Shown here: piece after piece, positions 44,092 to 52,099 of the stretch
Numbering within the stretch: position 1 is the stretch's first letter
Layout: each line of letters begins with the position of its first letter
Source of the DNA: CAVTJL01 sp963735065
GTDB taxonomy: Bacteria > Pseudomonadota > Alphaproteobacteria > Geminicoccales > Geminicoccaceae
Length of the DNA: 64,000 bases
Direction: 5' to 3'
NCBI GenBank assembly: GCA_963735065.1
Contig: CAVTJL010000001.1
Coordinates: forward strand, 806,001-870,000
Translations under genes and position numbers: made by a program
The notes under the pieces: model-generated
The model's database searches: none
The model's input: only the letters and a program-made list of their open reading frames with translations
What the model was told of the DNA's origin: nothing

Positions 44092-45843
44092 ATGCTTCAG
44101 CCGACCAGATCGCGATCCGATCAGCAGGCCAAGGTGGCCCCGAGCCTCGAGGGCACGCGGCTCGACCCCGTGCTGCTGCGGCTGGTGAAGAGCGACCGCA
44201 TCGGCCTCGAGGACGCACGCCGTGCGACGCTGCTCGCTGCCCAGGGCGGCGAGCGCGTGGGCGCCCTGCTGGCGCGCATGCAGCTCGTGCGCGGTGTCGA
44301 CTGGGCGCGGGCGGCGGCCGAGGAGCTGGGGCTCGAGACGGCCGCGACCGAGGACTATCCGTCCGAGCCCGTCCTGGCCGATGCCCTCTCGCCCCGCTTC
44401 CTCCGCCAGGCGGGTGTCCTTCCGCTCTCGGCCGATGCCGAGCGGGTCCGGCTCGCGATGGTCGATCCGACCGACGAGCAGACCATCCGGGCGGTGCAGC
44501 TCGCGACCCGCCTCGTGGTCGTGCCTGTGGCCGCGACGCCCGAGGACATCGCACGAACGACGGCGCGCTGGTTCGACGGCGGTGGCGCCGCCCTCCAGCG
44601 CCTCGCCCGCGACGTCGGCGAGGGGCCCTCCGTCGACCTCGATCAGGATGTCGAGCGGCTGATCGACAGCGCCAAGGAGGCGCCGGTCGTGCGGCTGGTG
44701 AGCCAGCTCCTGTCCGACGCGCTCCGCGTGCAGGCCTCCGACATCCATGTCGAGCCCTATCGCGACCATCTTCGCGTCCGCTATCGCGTCCACGGCCGGC
44801 TGCGCGAGATCGGCGCACCACCCGTCCGGCTGGCCGCCGCCATCGTCTCGCGCATCAAGATCCTGGCCAAGCTCGACATCGCCGAGCGACGCCTGCCCCA
44901 GGATGGTCGCGCCCGCATCGACCTCGACGACCGCCGGGTCGACCTGCGCGTCGCCACGGTCCCGACGACCCATGGCGAGAGCCTCACCATCCGTCTGCTC
45001 GATACCGGTGCGGCCGGCGTGCAGCTGGATGATCTTGGCCTCGATCCCGCGGTGGCAGAGCGCCTCGTGCGCAGGCTCACCGCGCCGCACGGCATGATGC
45101 TGGTCACCGGGCCCACAGGCTCCGGCAAGACCACGACGCTCTATGCGGCGCTGCGGCGGCTCAACCGCGACACCGCCAAGCTCGTCAGCATCGAGGACCC
45201 GGTCGAGTACCAGATCGACGGCGTGACCCAGATCCAGGTGCGGCCCGAGATCGGCCTCGACTTCGCCCGCGTGCTGCGCTCGGTCGTCCGTCACGACCCC
45301 GACATCATCATGGTGGGCGAGACGCGCGATCCCGAGACGGCGGATATCGCCGTGCATGCGGCGCTCACCGGCCACCTCCTCCTCTCGACCCTGCACACCA
45401 ACAGCGCGGCCGGGGCGTTCGCCCGGCTCCTCGACATGGGGGTGGAGCCCTATCTGCTGGCATCCGTCATCAAGGCGGTGGTGGCCCAGCGCCTGGTGGG
45501 GATTCTCTGCCCACACTGCAAGGTGCCGCACGCGCCGACGCAGGAGGAGCGCCGCCTGCTGGAGCGGGCCGGCATGCCGCTCGGCCCCGACGCCGCTCTC
45601 TTCCACGAGGGCGGATGCCCGCGCTGCGACGGCATCGGCTTCGTCGGCCGGACCGGCATCTTCGAGCTGCTCGAGGTCGACGACCAGATCCGCGAGCTGG
45701 TCCGCGGCCGCGCCCCGACCCAGGCCATCCTCGCCAAGGCGCTCGAGGCCGGCATGCGCACCATGGCCGCCGACGGCATGGCCCGCTGCCTCGCCGGCGT
45801 CACGACGCTCGAGGAGGTGCTGCGGGTGACCGAGGAAGGCTGA
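44092..45843 (+). CDS. gspE: Type II secretion ATPase GspE
   Basis: 583 residues. N-terminal GspE N-domain, then the ATPase with Walker A GPTGSGKTTT, the Asp box SIEDPVEYQIDG and Walker B DPDIIMVGETRDPET; the tetra-cysteine zinc site is CPHC and CPRC. Hexameric cytoplasmic motor that powers pseudopilus assembly. 13 bp from gspF on the same strand. The secretin and prepilin peptidase are encoded 9 kb upstream. Confidence 0.95.
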   Translation: MLQPTRSRSDQQAKVAPSLEGTRLDPVLLRLVKSDRIGLEDARRATLLAAQGGERVGALLARMQLVRGVDWARAAAEELGLETAATEDYPSEPVLADALSPRFLRQAGVLPLSADAERVRLAMVDPTDEQTIRAVQLATRLVVVPVAATPEDIARTTARWFDGGGAALQRLARDVGEGPSVDLDQDVERLIDSAKEAPVVRLVSQLLSDALRVQASDIHVEPYRDHLRVRYRVHGRLREIGAPPVRLAAAIVSRIKILAKLDIAERRLPQDGRARIDLDDRRVDLRVATVPTTHGESLTIRLLDTGAAGVQLDDLGLDPAVAERLVRRLTAPHGMMLVTGPTGSGKTTTLYAALRRLNRDTAKLVSIEDPVEYQIDGVTQIQVRPEIGLDFARVLRSVVRHDPDIIMVGETRDPETADIAVHAALTGHLLLSTLHTNSAAGAFARLLDMGVEPYLLASVIKAVVAQRLVGILCPHCKVPHAPTQEERRLLERAGMPLGPDAALFHEGGCPRCDGIGFVGRTGIFELLEVDDQIRELVRGRAPTQAILAKALEAGMRTMAADGMARCLAGVTTLEEVLRVTEEG

Positions 45844-45856
45844 GGGATCCGCGCAC

Positions 45857-47071
45857 ATGCCGACCTTCGCCTACCGGGCCCTGACGGCCGCAGGGGAGCA
45901 GGTGAACGGACGCATCGAGGCGGCCAATTCGCGAACGGCGATCCAGCGTCTCCAGGCGGGCGGGCTCATCCCGATCAAGGCCGAGCCGGTGGCGGAGCGC
46001 CTGGAGGGCGGCGGCCTCACCGGCCTGTCGGGCTTCGGTGGCCTCGGGCGGCCGCTCACCGAGGCCACGCGCGAGCTTGCGACCCTGCTGGGCGCCGGCC
46101 TGACGATCGAGGCCTCCCTGGCCATGCTGGGCGAGGCGGTGGAGAGCCGCCGCCTCAAGGCCACCCTGGCCCAGGTGCTGGCCCGGGTCAGGGGCGGCCG
46201 CTCCCTGAGCGAGGCCATGGCCGAGGCGACGACGGTCTTCCCCCGGGTCTATGTCGGCATGGTGCGCGCGGGCGAGAGCGCGGGGCGCCTGGGCGAGGCG
46301 CTCACCGAGCTGGCCGTCCTTCGCGAGCGCAGCCAGAAGCTCCAGGAGAAGGTGGTCTCCTCCCTGATCTACCCCTCGATCCTGGCGCTGACGGCCCTGG
46401 GCTCGATCATCGTGCTGATGACCGTCGTCGTGCCGCGCTTCGAGCCGCTCTTCGCCCAGGCCGGCAAGGACCTGCCCGAGAGCGCCGCCGTCCTGCTCGC
46501 GATCGAGCAGGGGCTGCGGGCGAACGGCGATATTCTGCTCGTGGGCCTGCTCGGGCTCGTCCTGCTCGTTCTCCTGGCGCTTCGTCGGCCCCGCATGCGC
46601 GAGGCGATCGACCGCATGCTCCTCGACGCCCCGCTGCTCGGCCTCCTGTCGCGCGAGCGGGCGACGGCGCAGACGGCACGCGGGCTGGCGACCATGCTGG
46701 CCGGCGGCCTCGAGCTGCCGAGCGCGCTCGCGATGACCACGGAGATGCTGAGCAACCGGGCAGCCCGCGCGGCCCTCGGCAACGTCGTGTCGGGCGTCCG
46801 CCAGGGCCGGCGCATGAGCGACTGCCTGACCGAGGCCGGCTTCCTTACGCCGATGGGCCTGCAGATGCTCCGCGTCGGCGAGGAAAGCGGGCGCCTCGCC
46901 CCCGTTGCGGCGCATCTGGCCGACACGGCCGAGGAGCGCGTCGCCTCGCGCCTCACCCGGCTGGTCTCGCTCATCGAGCCCGCCACGGTGATCGGCATGG
47001 GCATCCTTGTGGGCGCCATCGTCACGACCATCCTGACGGCCGTGCTCAGCGTCAACAAGCTGGCGCTTTGA
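45857..47071 (+). CDS. gspF: Type II secretion inner membrane protein GspF
   Basis: 404 residues with two duplicated cytoplasmic helical domains and three membrane helices, the last at the C-terminus. Family segments include ATLLGAGLTIEASLAML and ARGLATMLAGGLELPSALAM. Platform protein that binds GspE. It starts 14 bp after gspE and ends 8 bp before the convergent hypothetical gene. Confidence 0.93.
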   Translation: MPTFAYRALTAAGEQVNGRIEAANSRTAIQRLQAGGLIPIKAEPVAERLEGGGLTGLSGFGGLGRPLTEATRELATLLGAGLTIEASLAMLGEAVESRRLKATLAQVLARVRGGRSLSEAMAEATTVFPRVYVGMVRAGESAGRLGEALTELAVLRERSQKLQEKVVSSLIYPSILALTALGSIIVLMTVVVPRFEPLFAQAGKDLPESAAVLLAIEQGLRANGDILLVGLLGLVLLVLLALRRPRMREAIDRMLLDAPLLGLLSRERATAQTARGLATMLAGGLELPSALAMTTEMLSNRAARAALGNVVSGVRQGRRMSDCLTEAGFLTPMGLQMLRVGEESGRLAPVAAHLADTAEERVASRLTRLVSLIEPATVIGMGILVGAIVTTILTAVLSVNKLAL

Positions 47072-47078
47072 GCCCCGC

Positions 47079-47594
47079 TCAGCCGGTGCCGCCGTGCGGG
47101 ATCACCCGGACCGCCGGACCGCTCGCCCGCTCCTTCGGAGGTGCCGCCGGCTGGGGCGGGGCGTAGAAGCGTGGCGTGCGGTCGTCGAGCGAGCGCTCGA
47201 AGGGCATGCGCATCACCACACCGCTTCCCGCCGCCTCGGCCTGGCGCGTGGCCTGCTGGAGCTGCTCGGCCTGCGTGCGGCTCCAGGGCAGGCTGTAGGC
47301 GCGCGGCTCGGCCTCCCCGGGCAGCCTGAGCCAGACATAGATCGCACGACCCTCGTCGACGCTGCTGCCCAGCACCTGCGCCTCGGCGGTGCGGCCGCGC
47401 AGCCACTCGAGGCTCGTGGGCTTGGGCCGGCTCAGGAGATCGGCGAGGGCGAGATAGCCGGTCGGCAGGAAGAGCACCGCGGCCCCCAGGGCCAGGAGCC
47501 GGACGATCAGCCGGCGGGGCGCCCAGATGGCGATGCTGGCGAGCGCGGCCGCGATGATGGTGGCGAGCCCGAAGGTCGGGAACAGATCGCCCAT
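47079..47594 (-). CDS. Hypothetical membrane protein of the ExbB-like operon
   Basis: 171 residues with two hydrophobic segments (about 8-28 and 31-52) followed by a soluble domain and an Ala/Pro-rich tail. Probably inner membrane with the C-terminal part in the periplasm. Its ATG overlaps the stop of the preceding gene by one base, so the two are co-translated. No family recognised. Confidence 0.7.
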   Translation of the reverse strand: MGDLFPTFGLATIIAAALASIAIWAPRRLIVRLLALGAAVLFLPTGYLALADLLSRPKPTSLEWLRGRTAEAQVLGSSVDEGRAIYVWLRLPGEAEPRAYSLPWSRTQAEQLQQATRQAEAAGSGVVMRMPFERSLDDRTPRFYAPPQPAAPPKERASGPAVRVIPHGGTG

Positions 47595-48202
47595 CAGCTC
47601 TGTCCGAGCGAGCGCAGCGGGCGCTGGAGGGTCGAGACGCTGCCGGCCACGAGAGCACCCGTGGCATCGAGCCGGAAGCGGAAGACGGTAAGCTCCTGGC
47701 CCTCCTTCTGCAGCGCCACGTCGCTTACGAGAATCTGCCGCGCCGATTCCTGGGTGGTGCGCTTCACGCTCGCCACGACCTTGACCGCGACCGGCAGGAC
47801 GTTGCTCTCGTTGCGGTAGAGGTGGACGTTCACGGTGTACTCGCCGGCGACGATGCCGCGCGAGTAGCTGACCTCGTAATTGATGCCCGACACGTCGTCG
47901 CGCGTGCCGAGATCGTCGCGCAGAAGGTTGAAGAGCTTGCCGCCCTTGTTCGAGTAGCCGACCGGCACGTCGCCCGGGCCCTGGACCCAGAGGTCCACGT
48001 CCGCATCGAGCTGGTCGGGCCAGCGCGCCTCGATGATGACGTTGCCGGGCGGCTCGAGCCCCTCGACCGTCTTGGCGCCCGGCGGGTTGAGGTGCGGCAG
48101 GATCAGGACGACGCAGACGACGAAGCCCGCAAGCGCCAGCGTGATGACGTCGCGGAAGACCGTGGAGCCGTCGTCGCTCTCGCTCGGGTCAAGACCGCCC
48201 AT
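47594..48202 (-). CDS. Membrane-anchored DUF2135-like protein
   Basis: 202 residues: a cytoplasmic start, one membrane helix (about 20-36) and a periplasmic beta-rich domain with DADVDLWVQGPGDVPVGYSN and GEYTVNVHLYRN. The VDLWV/P pattern is that of the DUF2135/YfaP-like beta-sandwich. The single-helix topology is that of ExbD, which it appears to replace beside the ExbB-like channel. Overlaps the channel gene by 14 bp. Confidence 0.72.
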   Translation of the reverse strand: MGGLDPSESDDGSTVFRDVITLALAGFVVCVVLILPHLNPPGAKTVEGLEPPGNVIIEARWPDQLDADVDLWVQGPGDVPVGYSNKGGKLFNLLRDDLGTRDDVSGINYEVSYSRGIVAGEYTVNVHLYRNESNVLPVAVKVVASVKRTTQESARQILVSDVALQKEGQELTVFRFRLDATGALVAGSVSTLQRPLRSLGQS

Positions 48203-48923
48203 GGCGCTCTCCGATCTCGACGAGGCGGGTGAGGAAATGGACCGTCCCGCCCTCGACCAGCCGGTAGTCGAGCATCAGCCAGATGTTGAGGATCGAGCCC
48301 ACCAGCGTCGTGTAGAGGGCCACCGCCATGCCGTGCAGCAGGCTCGAGACCATGGGCCCGATCGCGGCCGCGTCGCCCACGGTCGAAGGGTCGACGCCGG
48401 CCAGCGCCTCGATGAAGCCCACGACCGTGCCGATGAGGCCCAGCAGCACGAGCATGCTCGCCGTGTGCTTGATGCCGCCGAGCCTGGTCGCGAGCTTGAG
48501 GCGCAGCGCCGAGGCCAGTGTCGCGCGGCCTTGGCCGTCGAGCCCGCGGATCGAGTCGAGGAAGGCCGCGGCCCGGGTGCCGGGCGCCGGCGCGCCGTGC
48601 TCGAGCCCGTCCAGCTCGCGGCCGAGCTTGAGGATGCGGCCCGTGCACTGGATGAGGCCGAGGACGAACACCGCCGCGATCAGCTTCACGATATGGAGCG
48701 TGTCGGTGCGGAGGATCGGATCGATCCAGCCCTGCGCCGCGGCGGCGAGCACGAGCGCTGTCGCGGTGAGGTTGAGAAGCGCGAAGCGAAGCAGAAGCAG
48801 CGAGCGATGCGTCCTGTCGAGAGCCGTGGCGGCGCCGGCGGCCAGGAGCCGGGCGAGGAAGCCGCGGAGCGCAGGCTGCGCACGGAACACCGCATCGACG
48901 GGGGTCAGGATTGTCGAAGCCAT
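48189..48923 (-). CDS. MotA/TolQ/ExbB-family proton channel
   Basis: 244 residues with three or four hydrophobic segments; the family core is GTVVGFIEALAG...MVSSLLHGMAVALYTTLVGSI (split by the loop), the proton-channel helix region. In TonB and Tol systems this protein pairs with ExbD/TolR and converts the proton gradient to mechanical work. Here the partner is the DUF2135-like protein. First gene of a three-gene operon on the minus strand. Start ATG 48923. Confidence 0.85.
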   Translation of the reverse strand: MASTILTPVDAVFRAQPALRGFLARLLAAGAATALDRTHRSLLLLRFALLNLTATALVLAAAAQGWIDPILRTDTLHIVKLIAAVFVLGLIQCTGRILKLGRELDGLEHGAPAPGTRAAAFLDSIRGLDGQGRATLASALRLKLATRLGGIKHTASMLVLLGLIGTVVGFIEALAGVDPSTVGDAAAIGPMVSSLLHGMAVALYTTLVGSILNIWLMLDYRLVEGGTVHFLTRLVEIGERHGRS

Positions 48924-49537
48924 TCACGAACTCCACCATGGCGCAGAGCGTCGGCAGGGGGCGCCGACGATCGCCGCGCGATCGTCAAGTCACGGTGGTT
49001 GGCCTCTGTGACCGAGCCGAGCGAGCGCCCGGCTTGCGAGCCGGTGTTGCGACGGAGCAGGTTTCCTCGCAACGATCGACGGACTCGGCCTATGGGTGCG
49101 ACACTAGCGCGACTTGGGACGGCACGCCAGCCCTGATAGACAGAGATCGCGCATTTGGACCTGGATGCGCCAAGAAGTATCATAATTATCACTGTCGCCG
49201 CCGGATGGAAAGGCGACACGGCCAGCCGTCACTTCTAATCAGAGCTCAGGCAGCCGCGAGTTGGCAAGCAACCGCCTGCGGCGATGCTCACAATCTATTC
49301 CATATTTACTTAAAATGATCTGGATCAGATCGGCAGGCGTCGGCCCTCGCCGGGTCAGGGCGCGGCCGTCCAGGTTTCCCGACGCGCCGTCGCGCTCACC
49401 GGCCGGAGCCTTGGCAGCCGCGGATTCGCCCTGTTTTCAGCCGCGAGGAGGGGGTCGCGCAATGGTTGAGGTATTTGCAGGCCCTGGCATCCATGATATG
49501 GGCGTCCTCCACTTTCACGGACGAACGGGAGCGTTTG
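48924..49537. other. Long intergenic region between the ExbB-like operon and HU
   Basis: 614 bp with no ORF I can support. It must hold the promoters of the divergent ExbB-like operon and of the HU gene. AT content rises around 49175-49195 and 49290-49316, unusual in this window. Confidence 0.5.
49292..49331 (+). promoter_or_regulatory. AT-rich tract with a GATCTG-gat-CAGATC palindrome upstream of HU
   Basis: An AT-rich stretch (49292-49316) is followed by a perfect 6-bp inverted repeat with a 3-bp spacer at 49317-49331, about 205 bp before the HU start. It is a possible promoter/operator. No match to a known site is claimed. Confidence 0.3.
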
Positions 49538-49813
49538 ATGACCCTTGATGAGCTGAATGCGGCGGTGGCGACGGCGACGGGCAAGACCAAGGCGGACGCG
49601 GCCAAGGCCGTGCATGCCGTGCTCGAGAGCATCCAGGGCGCCCTCAAGCAGGGCGACAAGGTGTCGATCGCCGGCTTCGGCGTCTTCGAGACGATCGACC
49701 GGCCCGAGCGCGAGGGTCGCAACCCGCAGACCGGCAAGACGATCACGATCGCCGCAAGCCGCGCCGTGAAGTTCAAGCCGGGCAAGGGGCTCCGCGACAC
49801 GGTCAACGGCTGA
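49538..49813 (+). CDS. HU family DNA-binding protein
   Basis: 91 residues from ATG 49538 with GGGAG upstream. HU/IHF fold: MTLDELNAAVATATG at the start, GDKVSIAGFGVFETIDR and the DNA-arm RNPQTGKTI. Nucleoid-associated protein that bends and compacts DNA. An in-frame start 24 codons upstream is not conserved. Monocistronic before rph. Confidence 0.94.
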   Translation: MTLDELNAAVATATGKTKADAAKAVHAVLESIQGALKQGDKVSIAGFGVFETIDRPEREGRNPQTGKTITIAASRAVKFKPGKGLRDTVNG

Positions 49814-49909
49814 GGCCGGCTGCCGGGGCGCGCAGGGAGGCTTGCCGCCTTCGTTTGAATTCGGGGAGGGCCCGTCGTAGGAGGGGCTCCCCCTCCCGAG
49901 GAGACCTCC

Positions 49910-50638
49910 ATGCGACCCTCCGGCCGCGCGGCGCACGAGCTGCGCGACGTCACGATCGAGCTTGGGACCAACCGCCACGCCGAGGGGTCCTGCCTGATCC
50001 GCTTCGGCGAGACGCACGTGCTGTGCACGGCCAGCGTCGAGGAGCGTGTCCCGCCCTTTCTGCGCAATACCGGCAAGGGCTGGGTCACGGCCGAGTACGG
50101 CATGCTGCCCCGCTCGACGGGCTCGCGCAGCCCGCGCGAGGCGGCGCGCGGCAAGCAGTCGGGCCGCACCCAGGAGATCCAGCGGCTGATCGGCCGCTCG
50201 CTGCGGGCCGTCACCGAGCTGGACATGCTGGGCGAGCGGCAGGTGATCCTCGACTGCGACGTGCTGCAGGCCGACGGCGGCACGCGCACGGCCTCGATCA
50301 CCGGCGCCTATGTGGCGCTCCACCAGGCCTTGGCCCGCATCGTCGCCGCGGGCGAGCTGCCGCGCCTGCCGCTGCGCGAGCCGGTGGCGGCCGTCTCCTG
50401 TGGCCTCGTGGGCGGCAAGGCCGTGCTCGATCTCGACTATGCCGAGGACAGCACGGCCGAGGCCGACGCCAACTTCGTCCTCGCCGCATCGGGCGGGATC
50501 GTCGAGATCCAGCTCACCGCCGAGGAGGCGCCCCTCGATCTCGACGACGTGCGCGAGCTCGAGCGCCTGGCGGCGATCGGCATCGCCGAGCTCGTGGCGC
50601 TGCAGCGCGCGGCCCTGGCCGGACTCGAGGGCGCATGA
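49910..50638 (+). CDS. rph: Ribonuclease PH
   Basis: 242 residues, phosphorolytic 3'-5' exoribonuclease that trims tRNA ends. MRPSGRAAHELRDVTIELG and GSCLIRFGETHVLCTASVEE are the family opening; EYGMLPRSTGSRSPRE has the phosphate-binding Arg residues. GAGGAG precedes ATG 49910. Its TGA overlaps the rdgB ATG. Confidence 0.96.
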   Translation: MRPSGRAAHELRDVTIELGTNRHAEGSCLIRFGETHVLCTASVEERVPPFLRNTGKGWVTAEYGMLPRSTGSRSPREAARGKQSGRTQEIQRLIGRSLRAVTELDMLGERQVILDCDVLQADGGTRTASITGAYVALHQALARIVAAGELPRLPLREPVAAVSCGLVGGKAVLDLDYAEDSTAEADANFVLAASGGIVEIQLTAEEAPLDLDDVRELERLAAIGIAELVALQRAALAGLEGA

Positions 50639-51270
50639 GCCGCATCTTCTCGGGCGACCGCCTGATCCTGGCGACGCACAACAAGGGCAAGGTCGAGGAG
50701 TTCCGGGCGATGTTCGCCCCGCAGGGCATCGCCGTCCTGAGCGCCGGCGATCTGGGCCTGGACGAGCCCGAGGAGACCGGCCTCACCTTCGCCGCCAACG
50801 CAAGGCTCAAGGCCGTGGCGGCGATGCGGGCGGGCGGCCTGCCGGCGCTGGCCGACGACAGCGGCATGGCGGCGGAGGGGCTGGACGGCCAGCCCGGCAT
50901 CTACTCGGCCCGCTGGGCCGGGCCCGAGCGCGACTTTTCCAAGGCGATGCGCCGGGTGCGGGACGAGCTTCTCGCCCGCTTCGGCGACTGGGCCTCGGCC
51001 GACAGGCGGGCGAGCTTCGTCTGCGCGCTGTGCCTCGCCTGGCCCGACGGCCACGAGGAGCTGGTCGAGGAGCGGGTCCCGGGCACGCTCGTGCCCGAGC
51101 CCAGGGGTGCCCACGGCTTCGGCTACGACCCGATCTTCGTCCCCGAAGGCGAGACCCGCACCTTCGGCGAGATGCCAGCGCCTGAGAAATACGCCATGAG
51201 CCATCGCCGCCGGGCGATCGACGCGCTCGCCCGGCGCTCCTTTCCCGGCCTTGTCCAGCCCGCCGAATAG
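50635..51270 (+). CDS. rdgB: RdgB/HAM1 non-canonical purine NTP pyrophosphatase
   Basis: 211 residues. Removes dITP, ITP and XTP from the nucleotide pool. ATHNKGKVEEFRAMF and the ADDSGMAAEGLDGQPGIYSA region hold the substrate and metal contacts, and GFGYDPIF is the C-terminal signature. Translationally coupled to rph through ATGA. The tRNA-Ala gene follows after 18 bp. Confidence 0.95.
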   Translation: MSRIFSGDRLILATHNKGKVEEFRAMFAPQGIAVLSAGDLGLDEPEETGLTFAANARLKAVAAMRAGGLPALADDSGMAAEGLDGQPGIYSARWAGPERDFSKAMRRVRDELLARFGDWASADRRASFVCALCLAWPDGHEELVEERVPGTLVPEPRGAHGFGYDPIFVPEGETRTFGEMPAPEKYAMSHRRRAIDALARRSFPGLVQPAE

Positions 51271-51288
51271 CGGCATACACCCGCCCGT

Positions 51289-51364
51289 GGGGCCGTAGCT
51301 CAGTTGGGAGAGCGCCTGCTTTGCACGCAGGAGGTCGTCGGTTCGATCCCGATCGGCTCCACCA
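51289..51364 (+). tRNA. tRNA-Ala (anticodon TGC)
   Basis: Complete 76-nt cloverleaf: acceptor GGGGCCG/CGGCTCC, D-arm AGCTCAGTTGGGAGAGC, anticodon arm CCTGC-TTTGCAC-GCAGG with anticodon TGC, T-arm containing GGTTCGATCC, and an encoded CCA end. It lies at the left border of the accessory segment. Confidence 0.97.
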
Positions 51365-51399
51365 AGAAGATCAAGGGGCTCTTGCCTATCTTCGGAGTG

Positions 51400-51432
51400 G
51401 CTGCTTCCCAGGAAGCGGCTCTGGGAAGCAGC
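51400..51432 (+). terminator. Inverted repeat after tRNA-Ala
   Basis: Perfect 10-bp inverted repeat GCTGCTTCCC / GGGAAGCAGC with a 13-nt loop, 35 bp after the tRNA gene. It may end the rph-rdgB-tRNA transcript. No T-tract. Confidence 0.35.
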
Positions 51433-51499
51433 AGCGAGCTGGGTAAGGGGCTCGGAGGCTCTGATGACCCCTCAGGCTCGCTCGGGTCGGGCGTGGCCC

Positions 51500-51710
51500 C
51501 TACCGGGTGCGGACACCGCGAATGACCCACGCACCGACCATGCCGAGCCCGAGAACCAAGACAGGGGGCGCCAGTCCGAAGATCGCGACAAGCGTGATCG
51601 GCACGGCGAAGTCGGGCTCTGGCGGGACGACTCTCTCGAAACACTCCCAGGGCTGCTCGCGGTGATATTGCTCCGGCCCGCCTGGGCAACGCTCGCTTAT
51701 GGTGGCATTT
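51500..51710 (-). other. Possible remnant of a small membrane protein
   Basis: A minus-strand frame ending at TAG 51502-51500 encodes SERCPGGPEQYHREQPWE, then CFERVVPPEPDFAVPITLVA and a clear hydrophobic helix (FGLAPPVLVLGLGMVG) before an Arg-rich end. It looks like the C-terminal part of a small membrane protein. No ATG, GTG or TTG is present at its 5' side, so it is either a fragment or frameshifted. Confidence 0.35.
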
Positions 51711-51737
51711 GCCGAGATAGCCGCTCGCCTGTCCAGG

Positions 51738-51821
51738 TCAGTCGTCGGGCGGCGGCAGGCGATTGGCCCGCCACCACGGATCGCGATTCGCCGGGATCAG
51801 AAAGCGAAAGCTGAGTGACAT
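51738..51821 (-). CDS. 27-residue ORF with a strong ribosome-binding site
   Basis: Starts at ATG 51821 after AAGGAGG with an eight-base spacer, the best ribosome-binding site in the segment, and encodes MSLSFRFLIPANRDPWW followed by RANRLPPPDD. The region otherwise lacks genes from 51365 to 52099. Either a real micropeptide or the first part of a broken gene continued by the membrane fragment at 51500-51710. It has no Cys, so a thiazole-type product is unlikely. Confidence 0.35.
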   Translation of the reverse strand: MSLSFRFLIPANRDPWWRANRLPPPDD

Positions 51822-52099
51822 GCGACCGCCTCCTTCGTCGCGGGGCCAGCGCATCGTCGAGCAGGCGCACCAAGCACATGCCAGCTCACGCCGGCCAATC
51901 CGGATGAGCAGGGGCGCTCGCTCCCACGTAGCCGGCATTGATCGCGACGGTCTTCCAGGGCGCGCCTGGGTCTAGCTGGACCTCCTCTCGCGATACGGAC
52001 TGGCTCTCGAGGCAGGGAAGGCGGGCGTTTTCTGGCTGGAGGTCCGTCGTTCTGATACTGTCGCCGGTCGTGGACTCCTTGGCATGGCGAGGAGACGCC

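Noticed and set aside
49261..49548. 95-residue plus-strand ORF before HU
   Set aside because: No conserved sequence, poor codon bias and overlap with the HU start.
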